A stretch of 64,000 bases of DNA from Acridotheres tristis (lineage: Eukaryota > Chordata > Aves > Passeriformes > Sturnidae), in assembly GCA_037013685.1 (NCBI GenBank), contig CM072887.1:92028347-92092346 (forward strand), in the 5' to 3' direction. The position numbers were made by a program, and so were the translations under genes. The notes under the pieces are model-generated. The model did not search any database and was not told the DNA's origin. It worked only from the letters and a program-made list of their open reading frames with translations. Positions 12,862 through 27,215 of the stretch are shown piece after piece; positions within the stretch are counted from its first letter, which is position 1, and each line of letters starts with the position of its first letter.

Positions 12862-13280
12862 GTGAATTTGTCTTCCAAGTCATCGTTATGGTTGCTGAGT
12901 CCCTTGGTTCCAAGGAATAGCTACACACTTTCCTGCTGATGGGAACTAGTGAATGAATTCCTCTCTTTGGTTGCATATACAGCTTTTACTTTCTTTATTA
13001 ACTGTCATTATCTGGGTCCATGAGTCCTTTCACCTTCCATTTTCTCCCCATCCTGTGGCAGAGGGAATGAGGAAGCAGTTGTGTGGGCATTTGGCTGCTG
13101 GCTGGGGTCAGCCCACAACCCAGTTTTGCTGCAGTCCTGAAAATTTGCAATCCTGACAAGTCCTGTGATAGTGAAAAACTGTTTTCTGTTCAATTGTTTA
13201 ATTCTCCAAATAAGACTAGTACCTGCTTGAATATCCTCCACATTTAATTTGAAATTACTAACATTCGCACCACATAAATG
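12862..13280. other. Non-coding sequence
   Basis: Unassigned sequence between the RUNX-motif hairpin and the CR1 tail. The short overlapping frames on both strands (67 and 77 codons) show no family resemblance. Some of it may be the eroded upstream part of the CR1 copy that follows. Confidence 0.5.
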
Positions 13281-13348
13281 GTTGACTTAGTGGGCAGTTG
13301 GACTCAATGATCTTAGAAGCCTTTTCCAACCTTAATTATTGTATTTTG
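13281..13348 (+). mobile_element. CR1 LINE 3' tail fragment
   Basis: The segment runs from a GTTGAC word through GTTGGACTCAATGATCTTAG and CTTTTCCAACCTTAAT. This is the 3' untranslated end of avian CR1 elements, ending where the terminal octamer repeats (ATTCTATG type) should be, here decayed to ATTATTGTATTTTG. CR1 copies are usually 5'-truncated during target-primed reverse transcription, so a copy of only about 70 recognisable bases is normal. The plus-strand orientation is clear. There is no coding potential. Confidence 0.9.
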
Positions 13349-16300
13349 CATCTCATTACATAAAAGGGAGGGAAACCGAAACAGTTTTTTTCCCCACATA
13401 ACTTCTTTTAAAGTTTTGGGATTTATGGACAAAAGGGGAATTATCACTGACTAAAACTTACCACCTTTGAAAGATATACAACATGACATATGTTGTTGAA
13501 ATGTTTTCACTGATACAAAGTCGTGTAAAGCTATGCTCAAATCCCCTCTCTCCCACCCTGAGTTTTGATACATCTTTGGGGCAGTGAGAACAGGGCTATC
13601 CTGTGCTCACTCCAGTAGTTTTCCATCTCCTACATGCTGATGTGTGCTTATCCACCTTCAGCCCTCTGTTCTCACATCCATAAACACACCTGCTCAAGAA
13701 CACATGCCTTATTAAGAATCATTACAGCACACAAGTCTTTAATCTGGCTAGAAATCACCAGTTGCTAAGCAATAGCACCTCAGGCCTTCAAAACCAAGAA
13801 TAGACACTGGGTCCTGTAAAAACTTCACTGAAGCCTTGCTGCCATCAGGACTGGAGCTAAACACATCAGCCAATCTGCTGAACTAATTAAAGGAAATCAC
13901 ACTTGATGGCAGGATAAATACCTCCATGGATAATGCTGTCATAATGGACAGCATGACAGGGTTTCCTTCACAATTCATTAAGTTATACTCCTTGTGTTCT
14001 GGATGTATGGACCTAGTCCTGGGTAGACCCAGGGGACTCTAAAATATCCCCAGCTGTTCTTTTATGTTTAGTTTCTCAGTTGGAAACAGCTTTCTTCTTC
14101 TCAAAACTCCAATCAAAAGTTGTAAATAACAAGAAAAACTCCATTAAAATAACTCCCTGACAGAGAACTAGCAGGATATCTGTAAATTGCTGCTCAATCT
14201 GTGTTATAGTAATTTGTCCTCTTATTTGATCGTTTTGAAATTAAAGATTATAAATACTATTCTCTTAAGTTTACAAAATCTCATTGCTGCAGTGCTCATG
14301 GTTTCCTGATGCTGCAATTCTGGATTTAACATATAAGTAATAAAATAAGCAATTAATACTAAATTATTATGTATATTCCTAGTAGTATGATAGTATTAGT
14401 ATTTCTAATACTTATTAGAAGAATTGTTTTACTGAAAACAGTTCACAAAAAAGTCCACAATCTGGGACAGCAAAGCCGTTAAATGGAGGTTAGAACACCT
14501 GGAAACTCTGTAGCCATAAAATTTTTCATCCTGGTCTTTTACTTTTTTAAGAACACTAATGGCTTCAAGGATGAAAAGTGCAACATATTAAAAGCAACAA
14601 ACTAAAAAGCTTTGGGTGCCCTATGTAGGAAGATACAGATGTCTCTTGCATAGGTCATGATTCTTGTAACTGACAAATAAATATTGTGACAATATACACA
14701 TAAGACTTCTGGAAACAGACTGTCTAATCTACCACTATAGCAAATAAATAATAGTAATAATAGTAAACAAATGGGTATGTAAATGAAGTGGCAACTTGTG
14801 ACTGCACTGCCTGTATATATTGAATTTAAAAACCATCATTAATAGGCATATATATCTATTTCCATTTACAGGAATCAGATTTCCCCTGGAGATGCATCTA
14901 AAACTATACAGAACATATGAAATTATGAGTAGAAGTAATTTCAATGTTTCAGTCGATACTTTATAAAAATTCTGTAGGTTTTTTTATTCTGCTGTTTCAA
15001 TTATGTCATGTGTTATAAACTCTGTAAAAGTTTCAAAAGTAGACACTGATATTTCATTTCATTGTTTCCACTCTTGCCTTTTTTCTATCCATTTGAACAT
15101 AATTAGGAAGAATATGATACATCTATAGAAAGGACATCAGGCTGAAAAATAAAACTTCCTCATATCGCAATTCATCAGATAATCAGACGTAAATTTTATA
15201 GGTATAGAGGTGCTTGCCAAGTACAAACTGGAAAACTCTTTACCCAGCATACTAAGCAGGAGTTTATAAAGGATTACTAGAGTCCTTCCTGTCTGAAATG
15301 TTTAAGACATCACACTGTAGGTTATACTTGACTCCCTGATCCTAACAGCATTTCCCTTTCTCACAACTAGCAACATCTTTTTCTGTCTTTTCCACTACCA
15401 GTCCCAATATTTTTAGCCAACAATATATTTCTTCTATTGCTTGTAAATCACAGTAATAAATAATATATTTTGTTCAATCTTCTTTTTCCATGGACATGAA
15501 GTCAAAAAGTAGAGACAGAAGTTAATTGTAGAAATCCTTCAGGATCCTAACTACATGTTAGCCTGCTTTTATTACTGGGATTTCACATCATGTACTACCA
15601 CCTAATTTTGTTCTTCAATTATTTTTTAACATCATTTTTTTTTTCTTATGGCTCCAGATTATTCTTGGTGGTTTCTTTATGAAGTTGATTTTTTTTTCAA
15701 TGTGTGCTCAAAACTCACCTCTACATGAAATAATAGGCCCTATAATAGCCTTGTATGTCTCAAGCTTGGCTTTTACTAGGATTTCAAACCTGTCAATTAT
15801 CTGCTGAGAAAAGCAACAGGCATTCTTACTTTGTACTTGTGCTGGGCCTTAATTAATTTTCTTATTAAATTGCAAGCAATTAACATTCTCTGGCATTTAA
15901 AGTGCATTTTTTGTACCAGAGATGATTTATCTAAACATCTTCAAGATTTTCTCATCACTATCAATGCTTCATTTTTTCTTTCCATTAATGTTACATCTAT
16001 TTATTTCATCATTTGGAGTCTCCTATAACAAGATGTATCAATATCCCCTAAAATTCACTATGTTTATTACAACAGCTGCTTATGCATATACCACAGGTGA
16101 GAAAAATTTTAATACTTCTGATTTGTTGAAGTGGGTGAAGGCCAACGTTTGTTTGAATAGTCTTTAAAAGTAAAACATAGGAGGTAAAAGACAGTTCATG
16201 AACAGATGAGAAAGAGTTCATACCAATCAAACACTTTCAAAAAGAAAAGTGGAAAAACTGAAAGAAAGTTTGTTAATGTGAATGCTGCTCAGAAAATATC

Positions 16301-16662
16301 CAGCATCTTCTGGCTCCTGTTCCCTGGAGTCAAGACATTTTATGAAGATATTTTGATCACAACAAAGCTTCACCATAGCTCAGGAAGGGAACTAAATTCA
16401 CTCTCCCCTGGAACCCTTCCTCTGTTCTCTAGGAGCACGGCTGCAGCCCAGAGACCTTGCTGAGCAGCATTTTTAGCTCTGAGATAGGCTTGTCACAAGA
16501 AGTGCCCAATATGGTAGCATTTTGCTAGCTGAAGAGTTCAAAATTTATAGGATTTTATATTGAACTAGAATTTTAAAGAATTACAATATCCTTCACGAAG
16601 TGAACTTTTATTCTTAGGTGTAGTTACATATTTTACATGTCCAAAAAAATGTATTCTGTTGC
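13349..16662. other. AT-rich non-coding sequence
   Basis: Very AT-rich, with many short TA-rich words around 14220-14420 and 14740-14870. No gene, RNA or transposon is recognised. Open frames are 85 codons or fewer and dominated by AT-biased residues. Confidence 0.6.
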
Positions 16663-16694
16663 AAAAAAAATAAAAGGGGGGGGGGAAGAAAAAG
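16663..16694. repeat. A-rich tract with a 10-base G run
   Basis: Poly-A (16663-16670), TAAAA and then ten consecutive guanines (16676-16685), followed by A-rich sequence. Homopolymer length here is prone to sequencing and assembly error. Confidence 0.85.
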
Positions 16695-19600
16695 CACCTC
16701 CTGAGGAAAAACAACAACAAACAAACCAGATTTTGTCTGAAAAAAACCAGAAAGGTGAATAAGTAGAAAAAATAAATTAGAGAATAATGCTGAATACAAG
16801 TAAGGATGCCTTTTAAAAGAAACTAATACAAGCCTAGTTAATTCCTGGGCTGTCTGATGACTGGTAACTTGGTGTTTTCATGAGATATCACTTTATCTCT
16901 TCACTCTAAATATTTTTTTTCTCCATTATTTTTAAGTTTCAGATATCTTTCAGCATCACTATTGTACCTGGTATATAAAACCCCACCTTTGGTAAAAATG
17001 AGCCTGCCATTTTTTCAATTGCCAAAAGCTTCTTCTTATTGAATTAATGTGAATTTTGGTGAGTCTCTGTGGGTTCCAAAGTGCTAACACTCACTTTTTG
17101 TTTTTATTATTTTAATCATTAGCAATAAAAATAGAATTAATTTACTACATGGCTGAAGTCCTGAGGCTTCTGTCTTCAAATGCCAAATGTCTTGCTTTGT
17201 CTAGGCAAAGCCAACCTTGTGAGAAAAACAAAACAAAATAAAGCCCAGAATACAGTTTTTCAAAATGTAAAAGTTTGCTTAAATTGTTTTCCAAGTAACA
17301 AATCCATGGAAAAATATATTATGGAGATAATATTCTGCACTAGAAATTAGTCACCAGACAAAAAATATTTTCTCTTGTTGCATTCTTAGATTTCAGAGTA
17401 GTTTTCAGAGTATTCTTTAATCTAAATCACTACTTTCTTGAAGCCTGTTTCTGCTATAACAAAATGCTTACATCCAACGTTTTGTCACTGTGTATCAAAA
17501 TTAAAATCTAAATTAGATTAAATATGCTCAGTTTCCAAAACTTTTTTATTAATTTCCCTTTTTCTCTTTTCCCTACTATTCTGACATTTTTAATGATAAC
17601 TCTTTATGATTCATTCGGACTAAAAGCCCTGGAATTTGTCTTTTGCTTTTCTGACCATTTTTTTACCATCTCCTTTTTTCCTTTTCTTAAGGTGTCATGT
17701 TTGCAGTATATATCATCTCCATTCTGTGTAAAAATGACCAGATGCCAGACTTGGGGTGTTAGCCCTCTATAGATAACAGTAGCATGAGCAAGTCAAACTA
17801 CAAAGTCTTACAGGAAAAATAATAATAATAAAAAACCCTCATGATGAAAAATGTCTTCATTCATGATGAGTAGTTCATTCATTCCTAAAAACAAATATGA
17901 GTCAATGACATTGACCAAATTGCATGGAAAGGATGGACAGGAGTCATACAAAGACTGAGTTTGAAATGCATAGAAAATGTTAAGGCTCAAGTTATATATG
18001 GCTGAGAAATCAGAAAGGTGCAAAAAATGTTTTCCAGTTATTTTCCCAGCTCATGGGCTGTAGATTGGGCACCCGAACATTGCAGAAAAAGTTTTAACAT
18101 TTACCAGGCAGAAATGAGTGGGAGATTCACACATTTTTTAAAATGAAATCACCTGTTGACAATTAATCAGAGAGTGGAAAAAGCCACACAATTCCCTTTT
18201 CAAAGATATTACTTTCATAGAACTGCTTCTAAGCATGCAGTAAGAGCACATCTGAAGTGTGGAAGAATTAATTAAAGGAAAAACAATACATAGAAATTGT
18301 GAAGCATTGCTCTTATAGGTGAATGTCAAGGGGATAAGAAGTTGAGTAGCAACAGGATGCAGTTTGCTGAATTAAATGAAGAGTCTGCATGTCAAGGTTA
18401 AGAATAAAGCGATATTTTTACCTTAGCTTTTCTCTGAAGATCTATGCTGTCCTTTCTGCTGCTAGACCATAATGGAAAATTTGACCTTTCAAATCCTTTT
18501 CCCTAAATTTCTTGTGATAAATATTTAATTTAATACACAAAACAGAATTCAATATTCTATTTTCAATTTTCAAGAGACAAGTCAGTACCACTGGCCATGC
18601 TTTCCAATGCATGTTGAGGCTCTCATGCCCTGGCCTTTCAAATGGCTTTTCAAAGATGAATTAAAGTTCACAATTACAGTTAAATTTCTGGAAAAAAAAG
18701 AAATAGGATAAAGGAATGGTGAAGTGGCATCATCTCAGCAAATGGAAGAAAGATGTGAGTAAGGAACTTGTGGGTCCTAATTATTGATTTTGCTGCTGGT
18801 TTGATTTGAAACCTTGGGCAAGAGGCAGACTTTCTGCCTCAGCTATTCAATCTCCATAATGCAAAATACAGCTGGACTCTTCAAAGACAGCTTGTGAGTT
18901 TCTATTTCTGAGTTCATTCAGCTCTTCCTTGCCAAAGTGGCTGCAATGGGCCCACTGAAAGCAGTGCTGAGATGGAGTGGAATGGGCAACACTCATGGGA
19001 GAAGTGCTGTTTGTCTTTCTACCTGTTCACTACAGCTGCTTGTTGCCTGTGCAGGGCCATGGCATCAGCTGCTCCCACAAACTGAGAAATTTCATTCTCC
19101 TTACACTCCCCATGTCTCTCCAGCTTGCAGTCTCATAAATATAATGATTTAAAATATGACTGTTATAAATTAAAAAACCAAACAACTACTAGTTCCAAAC
19201 TGGCTTAATTTTTATGTCTCAGCTCCTAAAGCACACATTGTAGGCATCCTAGAATACTGTGACAGCTCATTCAAAACAAGTAGGGACAGAAACATAATTC
19301 CTGTTAAATTACTTCTGATACAGAATTTTATTTCACCACTATATTACTATTTATAGATCAGAATAGCTGGATGGATAATTTCGAAGCAGAAAGACATAAT
19401 AGACATTGCACAATGTACAGAATGGATTCAGCACACAGATGCCAAAATTTGGTGGCAGGTGCAACAATTCAGCAATACTTGAAGAAAAAGGTAATGTGCA
19501 AGGCAAAAAAAAAGTAATTAGGAAAAAAAATCTGCTTTTAATTTAAATTTAAATCATTTCAAGTGAATGTTTCAGACAAGTATTAAAGAAAACATTGTTA

Positions 19601-22600
19601 TTTGCCTAATCCAAATTTTACTACAAAAGCTAGAGAGACGTTTTCCTTGGACTAGGCTATCTGCACAAGACCATTTGAGTTTCATTTTTTCTTTTATCCA
19701 CTGTCATAATGTAAGTTTGCACTGAAGTCGACGATGAGAGAGAGTTCCAGCATACATAGAGCTAACTGTATTATTTCTACAGTAAAAACAATGAAAAGAA
19801 ATGTGATTTGTGAATGCATTCAAATACAGAACAAAAATACATCTCTTACCTCTAAAAGTCAGTAGGCATGGCACTACAGAATAAAAATCTCATAATTCAC
19901 TGTCCTGTGGAACAGATTTTCTTTTTTAGGGGGGAGGTGGAAAATAGTCAAACATAAATGCATTATCTTCTATTTACATGTAAGATTCACTCACATTTAG
20001 ACCATATTTAACATAATCATTATACATCCTTTTGTTAATCCTACACTACACTACCATCCTGCTCAAGGCAGTATCTAAATTCTGTTTCCATGGCACCATT
20101 TACCTTCCCATTCCACTTGTTCTGTGTGCATTTCTAGAAAATCCAAGAAATGTTGCATTGCTGTACCAATAACTGAGTTATCATAAGCTGTGGATGGAAG
20201 CTGTAAACAAAGTTATGTGTAACTTATTTTTTGATTTCTTGGATTGGTGTTTGTTGATTTTTTTCCCTTCATCTGTAACCAAGCTGCTATATTTTATTCA
20301 CAGCACTGTAACACTCTTTCAGTCCAGCTGGATCATGCTGGATTCAAAAGAAAAGCCTACAAGTTATATAGATGAGAAATACTACTTACAAGCTCTAAGT
20401 ACAGTAATAAATTAAACAGGGATGTCCCCAGGCTCTGGTGTGTAGCCAGATGTGGATAAATTGTTAGACTGGTCTGCTGCATGAATTTTGTTTGTGCCAC
20501 TCAGCACGCATGTCCTAGAGGGGTTTCAGCAGTGGTGTGAGATCAGAACGTTGCTGGGAGATGAAGACATCCCTGCCATTTCCAACAGACACTTTTCATG
20601 CTCACATCCACGTGCACAGGTGTGTTTCAGAGGCTGACAGATTTACTAACAAAAGGTGGTTCAGATCATGCCACATGGTTTCATTTCCTGGCACTATTCC
20701 AGGGCGCGTTTCTACATAGATGTAGATACAACACCTGCCCTTTGCAGGAATGTTAACCACAGAACAGCTTTTACAGCCATCTCACCGTGTTGAATCAAGG
20801 CCAAATATTCTAAAAGTCTGGCTATAATTTGTTATGCTTTTATTGCAGTATTATAGGTGAGATTTAATTCACCCATAATAGCTACATATTAATGAAGGTG
20901 CCTACATATGTGCTAAGCATCTGAGCTGCCACATACTTGAAGATTTATTAAATATAGTCAATGGAATCTGTATGGTGAGCTGAGGCCTCACTGATGAGAA
21001 CTTTAATGACTGTCATGGGAACTTAGACATCTAGCCATCTTTGTCTGTAGGTACATACATTTGACACTTTAATTCTGAACTGAGCTCTGTTCTAATGCTT
21101 GGCAGCATTACCTAAGGTCATTCTAAACATAAGGACATGGGAAAAACAGGGTAATTTTCTTGATTTCAAAATAGTAAGTGAAGCTAAAGAACCGAATGAT
21201 AAATGAAGAAACTATGGCCTTAATAACTCTTATTCTTTTTAACACATAACTCATTCCTTCTTCTCTGTTCCAGCATCTTGACTAACTTTAAGGCCTGGCA
21301 GCTTGGGGTGCATAGGCCAGCTAAGCTGTGTGTCTCATTTAATGCTGGGACTGGAAAATATTCGAGATCCTATTGTTGTCCAGAAAAAAGAGCTTGGGTG
21401 AAGAAGATGCTTCTAGCATGTAGACAGATGGAGCATCCACAGAGAGCTGGGAAGAACACAAAGTACTTGGAGGATACCTTCTATGTGTCACATTCTCCTC
21501 TCTCTCTTTGCTGAGGATGGAAACCCTAGTTTCTCTTTTTCAGCCTTTCCGTCCCAAATTCCTTCCTGGTCACTAGGAAGGTAACTTGAGTAACACAGAA
21601 CTGATTCACTGGCAAACGGCCAAGAAGAACTTGGAGTTCTTCCCTCTCCTCTTTTCTGTTTCCACTTTCCTCCTTCCCATCCTATCCACATCTTCTCAAG
21701 ACTTCCCATTTGGGAAAATTCTATTTCTGATGCACCATTTTATTTAATACATGAAAATTGCATCATGGTTTTCATAAACAACCCTAAAACAAGGAATAGT
21801 CAGATTGGTTGACTATGTTTTAAGTCTTATTCCTGTTGAAGATAACAAAACTCAAGTTATTAATAGCATACAACTGCTGTTGTTAAAATATCAATTATTT
21901 TAATAATAAACATTTTAAATTAAATGTGTGAGAACTAGCTATTTATACTATTAAACTGCTAAAATGACCTTAGCAAGTATTTCTTTGATGACTATCACCA
22001 GAAACATTCAGAAGATTTTTATATGAGAAGCTTGTATTTCATCAGTAAAACAAGCTGACTTAATAATTTTAAGAAAAGCCCAACTTACATCCACTGATTT
22101 TCATTTCCCTTGAATTGCTAGTTAATTTATTGCTCAAATAATTTTGTAATTTCTAAAATGATATTATTACAAGTGTCTGACTTCTACTGGGCACACAGGG
22201 CATTCTGACCTATTTATAATGTTTTAAAAATATATTGTAATGTGTAATCTCTATAAGCTACGTAGCCATAAAAATGACAAAAAGAATAAAACATCCTCAG
22301 TCCACGCTCTTCCAGTTATTCTACCAGTAAATGGTCTAGAGGGTTAGCATATTCATAAATATATATATCTTCTGCAATTTAGTGACAGGAGTGCACAATT
22401 ATCATATTGACAATTTCCCTCATAATATATTTGCCTTCAGCAATTTATGCTTTCTATAATGAGAAATCTGGCCATTTTATTACATTTGGCACAAAGCACT
22501 TAGATAATAGTCAGGGCCTGGAGAACAACATAAGATAAATTAACATTAATGGTGTAGCTTTTCCCCACTACACTTATAAGAACTCAGCTGTGCTACAGCT

Positions 22601-25090
22601 GTTGCCAAGTTTTGCTAAAGAAATGAAGAAGTTTTCTCTCTCTCTCCTCCCAACTTTTTATGAGATTTTATTTTTTAATTTTCAGCAAAAGAAAGTGTTG
22701 ACTTGGGAAAACCATTAACGTGGAGGTAAAGGCAATCTGTACTACATCACATAATATTAAAAAATGCATCCTCCAATTCTTTCTTCTGGTTTTCCCTCTT
22801 GCCTTTTTTTTCTCTAATAGAAACATAATATTGAAACCTCTTAAGATGAAAAAAGTCTCAGAAACTCTCTGTGTGAGTCTCCTTTTCTGTAGCCATTAAT
22901 TATTATCTGCTACATCTCTGTGCACAGCCGTATGCACAATTGTGTGACTCTTGTGACGTTCACATGTTTGCTCATAATTGAATATGTTCTGAAAAGAAAT
23001 AGGGTTCAAATCCTTGTTCTGGCTCTAGTATAGATGTGACTAATGTGATATACTGGAATTTAGGCAATCCTTTTGACAAAGAATTCCTGTTTCAAAGTTC
23101 TGTTTCAAAGATCTTCTTTTCAGGGCTGGATCCCTACAAAGGGATCTAGATTCTGAAATCTGCTCTGAATACTTACAAATATAATATAAACACTACCTAT
23201 CTATCCAAGCCAGGATCTAACCATATTCCTACCTAAGTAAGAGTCCAAAAGTTTAGATCTCACATCTGCACTAACTCTAATATTCTCTCAGAATCTAACA
23301 TTTTTTGCTAATTTTGTTCACCTGAAAAATACTGTCTTATGAAGGTAGTAGAAAGCACCTAAATTCCATCAGGAGATGCAAGGTAGGAATTTTTTCACCT
23401 ATCTAATCTATTCCCTCAAACTCTATTTTTGATTTCTACACTGAACAGTCCTCTCAAGATATCTATAAAATTTCCTGTATTAGTACTTAAATGCACTAAA
23501 TATTACTCATCAATTATTGTTCAGTTATCCAAGAAGTAAACAATGATTATAATAATACTTGTCTCTAATATGTACTTCTCCTCATCAGTATATCTCAGAT
23601 TTTCTGATGGGATAGTTGGTAGTTGGTGTCACTATTCATAATTTACGAATTGGGAAACAATCAAGTAAGGTTTTTTTGCCAGAAGTCATGCCACAGGCTA
23701 TGGTAATAAGTGGATCTCCTGAATCCCTGGTTAATGCACAACTCAGATTAGCTATGAACACAAAAGAACCATTAAAGATAGAAGCAATGAGTCAGTTCAT
23801 AGACTGATAAACTGATAATTATTCCTCTGTTCCAACAGACAAATCATAGAAAAGGATTTACTCTTGCTCTTTTATGCCAAGTGGAAACCTGAGATTTGAG
23901 ATGCTTTCCATTGAGATGAAAAAGAACCAAAGGAAAACTCGGCTAATATAATTTGGTATTCCTTTCACATCTTATCTGAGGGACACAGTGTTCAGGCTTT
24001 TATAGGAAAACCAGAGTAAACAGTTGGGCTCAAGGACTGTCTGTGTCTCACTTTTATTTCCACCAGACAATTTGGCTTATTCAATGTCTGAATAGTTATT
24101 TATAAGAAGACATGTGTTCACTTGTCCCTTCTGCAAAGCTTATGTTTGCAAGATATAAAAAGCAATTAACATGGTGATGAGTCTGAGCCAGTAAGTTCTG
24201 GTGAGGGAGGGTATTAGCTTAGGGTCAGCACTCTGGTAGCCACATTCAAGTAGCTTTCATTTGCCCTGCAGCAGGACAGAACAACCTTGTGTCTATCCAG
24301 GAAATAGTGGTTTAGATCCAGAATCAATAGCTGGCTCCCTCAGCTTCACACAAGGTTTCTAATTTTATTGCAGTCAGCAACAGCTCCTCTGAGTTGGTGT
24401 TTCCAGATGTTTTGCTGCTGCTGCAAAACACTGAGAAAGGGAACAGCTAAACAGGTGTGCTGAGTAAGCCACATATAGCTGTAGTCTACATTACCTGGTC
24501 TGTAAGCAGTGCTTACAAAACTACTTCAAAGCTGGCTTAGGATGTGTATGTGATTTGCAGAGATATTAGATTGGTATTGATATACAAAGGAAGTCTCTTT
24601 CTGAACACTTATTATCTGGATACAGCATCCAAATGGCTCCTTTAATATGTCACTTCAAATTTTGATAAGGTGACCATTCTTAGCTGACTACTTCAAAGAA
24701 TAAATGTGCTTTGAAGTGATTTTGAGCTTTTGCACACATCTCTAGAACAGCCATTACACACATTTCCAGGAACATATAAGGACAACACACATAAACTGTG
24801 TGTTTGAAGGTTCAAACCTATCTTTGGGCATAAAAATACAGCTTTTTCTGAAGTCGGTGAATTTCATATCATACTTACACTAATAAAAGGAAAATTTTCC
24901 TCACCTTGAGCCTGCTATTATATGCATCTCAAAAGCTCCACTCTAATTATGTGTTATCTATGTTCTGTCCCTCCCAAGAAATTATGTTAGAAAAACTTTC
25001 AAGAATTATGTTATAGAGTTGTCACAGCCAGCCTGTAAAATGTACAGCCAAAATAAGTCTGAAATGGCACAGTTTTCTAAAATGTCTGCA
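16695..25090. other. AT-rich non-coding sequence
   Basis: About 8.4 kb without a supportable gene, RNA or transposon. Open frames are 82 codons or fewer. Features seen: an AT-palindromic patch (AATTTAAATTTAAAT) near 19537-19555 and an 8-bp stem hairpin at 24408-24430 (TGTTTTGC/GCAAAACA around a TGCTGCT loop). Both are compatible with chance. Some segments may be conserved non-coding elements, which cannot be judged without alignment. Confidence 0.6.
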
Positions 25091-25601
25091 TTAAGGATGA
25101 TTGTACTCAATTACATGTACAAAAGTACTATACAGGTATGACCTGAAACAAGGAAAATACATGTTTGAATAGCTCTTAGTGGTAATTGGAAGACACTCAA
25201 ACGCTGCCTTCAGCTGTTTCCTCTGCTTTTCCAAGCAGGCTGCCACTTTATCTGAGTCTGTAGGAGTCCAACAAAGACAAAGACCTTGACTGACTCTAAG
25301 TGCAGCAGACCATCTAGCAGAGAGTATCTCCCACACACGGCATGGTAGAAGAGCAATGCTGTTCAATATCTGCCAGTAGAAAATGGGCCACAATGAATTT
25401 GCAGCTGTAAGGATCTTCCTTTAAATTGGAAAAATAAAAATTCCAAAGCAGCTGCTGGACAATGGCATCAGTAAAGTGATATTTCTCATTACTCTCCTCA
25501 TGATATCTATCTTTTATTCCCTTTTGACCTCCCATTGTCCTAATGATACATATACATATTTTCACTCCGTTAACAAATTCAGTTGACTCAAAATTTTGCA
25601 T
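25091..25601 (-). other. Protein-like but unrecognised minus-strand stretch
   Basis: Two overlapping minus-strand frames (95 and 100 codons, in different phases, overlapping at 25314-25393) read through this segment. Their composition is less biased than that of random frames in AT-rich DNA. In the downstream frame the residues ILSARWSAALRV, at about residues 22-33, faintly recall the RWSAR motif of hAT-transposase-derived proteins. That resemblance is too short to count as identification. If real, this would be a decayed gene or transposon copy with a frameshift. It has no start context, splice signals or poly-A tail that I can point to. It could equally be non-coding. Confidence 0.2.
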
Positions 25602-27115
25602 ATTCAGTGGGGAAAAAAAACCCTAAAATTGTTCTGAAAATTAATCAAGATGTCTAGCTAACCAGATTCTTTTTTTTTTTTTTCATAAATAAAACGAGGC
25701 TTGGGTCTTAATCTTCACTGGGGTAAAAATCAAATTTAAAAATTTTCATGAGGAAGTTGTCACATAAACACTGTTATTAGAGATGTAAGCATTGCTATTG
25801 AACAACTACCAAAAGACAAATGGCCAGCTGTCCTGTGTGGTGCCTATACACTGCTTGCCTTGATGCAGGGACTTGACTCTACATTTCTCAATGACAGCTA
25901 AGTACCCTTACCACAAGGCTAATGGTATTTTTTTTCCAGTTTTAGCTGTTCCATCGTGTTTAAATAATTAAGCATTCAGTGACCCCTGAAGAGTGTGTTT
26001 CTCTAATCCAGTGACTAGGACATTTGCTTGGCAAATTGACCTGTTAATCTAAGAAAGTATGCTGCAAAGACATTTATAGTCAATTCATTCCTATCAAAAA
26101 GGGTGATTTGGGGTTTTTACTAATCCTTGCATTAATTATCTCAATAGTCATGTATCCCTTGATTCAGCACTGGTTGCCATTTTTCACAGTGCTGGTAAGT
26201 GAGCCATTCTCTAAGCAGCACATTTGCAAAGTGTAACAAAATGTTTGTATAACATAAAATGGGCTTAACTTATATAATAAAAGATTGATTTATAGCAATT
26301 ACTTCTGAAAATGTTGTTATTATTAGGTTTGGAAAGTGGCTAAAGAAGAGTACATATATATAGATAGATGCTAAATACACACTTGATATCCTTATGTATA
26401 CTTGCTTAGTGTACACTTATAAAGTCTGAATACAGGGTTTCCATCTCTCATATGGTACCAAGTACCAAAAATTTAATATTGAGGAGTATGTAGTCAGCTG
26501 TAGCAGAGAAACCCATTAGATATGGAGTGCCTCCACACAGTAGAGGGTCATGAACTTTGTTTTTTGATCCTGCATTAGGCAGAACTGCATTTAATTCCAT
26601 TATGAACTTTATTAAGCAGGAAGAATATCAGAAACACTGTAAGAATCCATCTCTGCAGTGACAAAAAGTTTGCTAGACGACTGCTAATCTCTTCCTAGCC
26701 AAATCTGTGTTGAATGCAAGGCAAGTCTGGTCCTTCCAGTAGCTTGTTCTGCCCATCTCTGCTTGAATGTCTCTGCTCAAAGTACAAAACTGTAAAAAAA
26801 AAAATGCATAGCCTATTTATGCCATCCTGATGTGGACCTGTTTGCAGCATTTTATCTGGAAATTCATAACGTGGATTGGGGCAGACATGTAAATACGGCT
26901 CCAATTTTCTCCACAGGATTTGACAGGTAGCATACATGTGGGGATGGGCTCCAGACAGCACATGGCCATGTTAGGGCTTTCTGCAGGACATTTGGAATGA
27001 GAGACGATTGCCCTGAGAGAGGACAGTTTAGCCACTTACTGTGGCCCATTTTACTTACTGAAATGGATTCAGTGAAAGAGGTTAAGTAAGTAAAATTGAC
27101 AACTGTCAAAGGGCC
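25602..27115. other. Non-coding sequence with a poly-T run
   Basis: A 14-base T run lies at 25670-25683. Otherwise AT-rich DNA with short random frames on both strands around 26695-27109. No gene or named repeat is recognised. Confidence 0.6.
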
Positions 27116-27165
27116 AGATAAAGTTCAGAGAATAGTGTTAAGATAAAGTTCAGAGAATAGTGTTA
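27116..27165. repeat. Exact 25-bp tandem duplication (two copies)
   Basis: The unit begins AGATAAAGTTCAGAG and ends TAGTGTTA. It is present twice head-to-tail (27116-27140 and 27141-27165) with no mismatch. Perfect identity in otherwise old sequence suggests a recent duplication. It contains a GATAA word, so GATA-type sites are doubled too. Confidence 0.97.
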
Positions 27166-27215
27166 CTTATTGCCACCACCTGCTTTACTGCCTGGCTGTT
27201 GCTGCTTGGTTTCAG

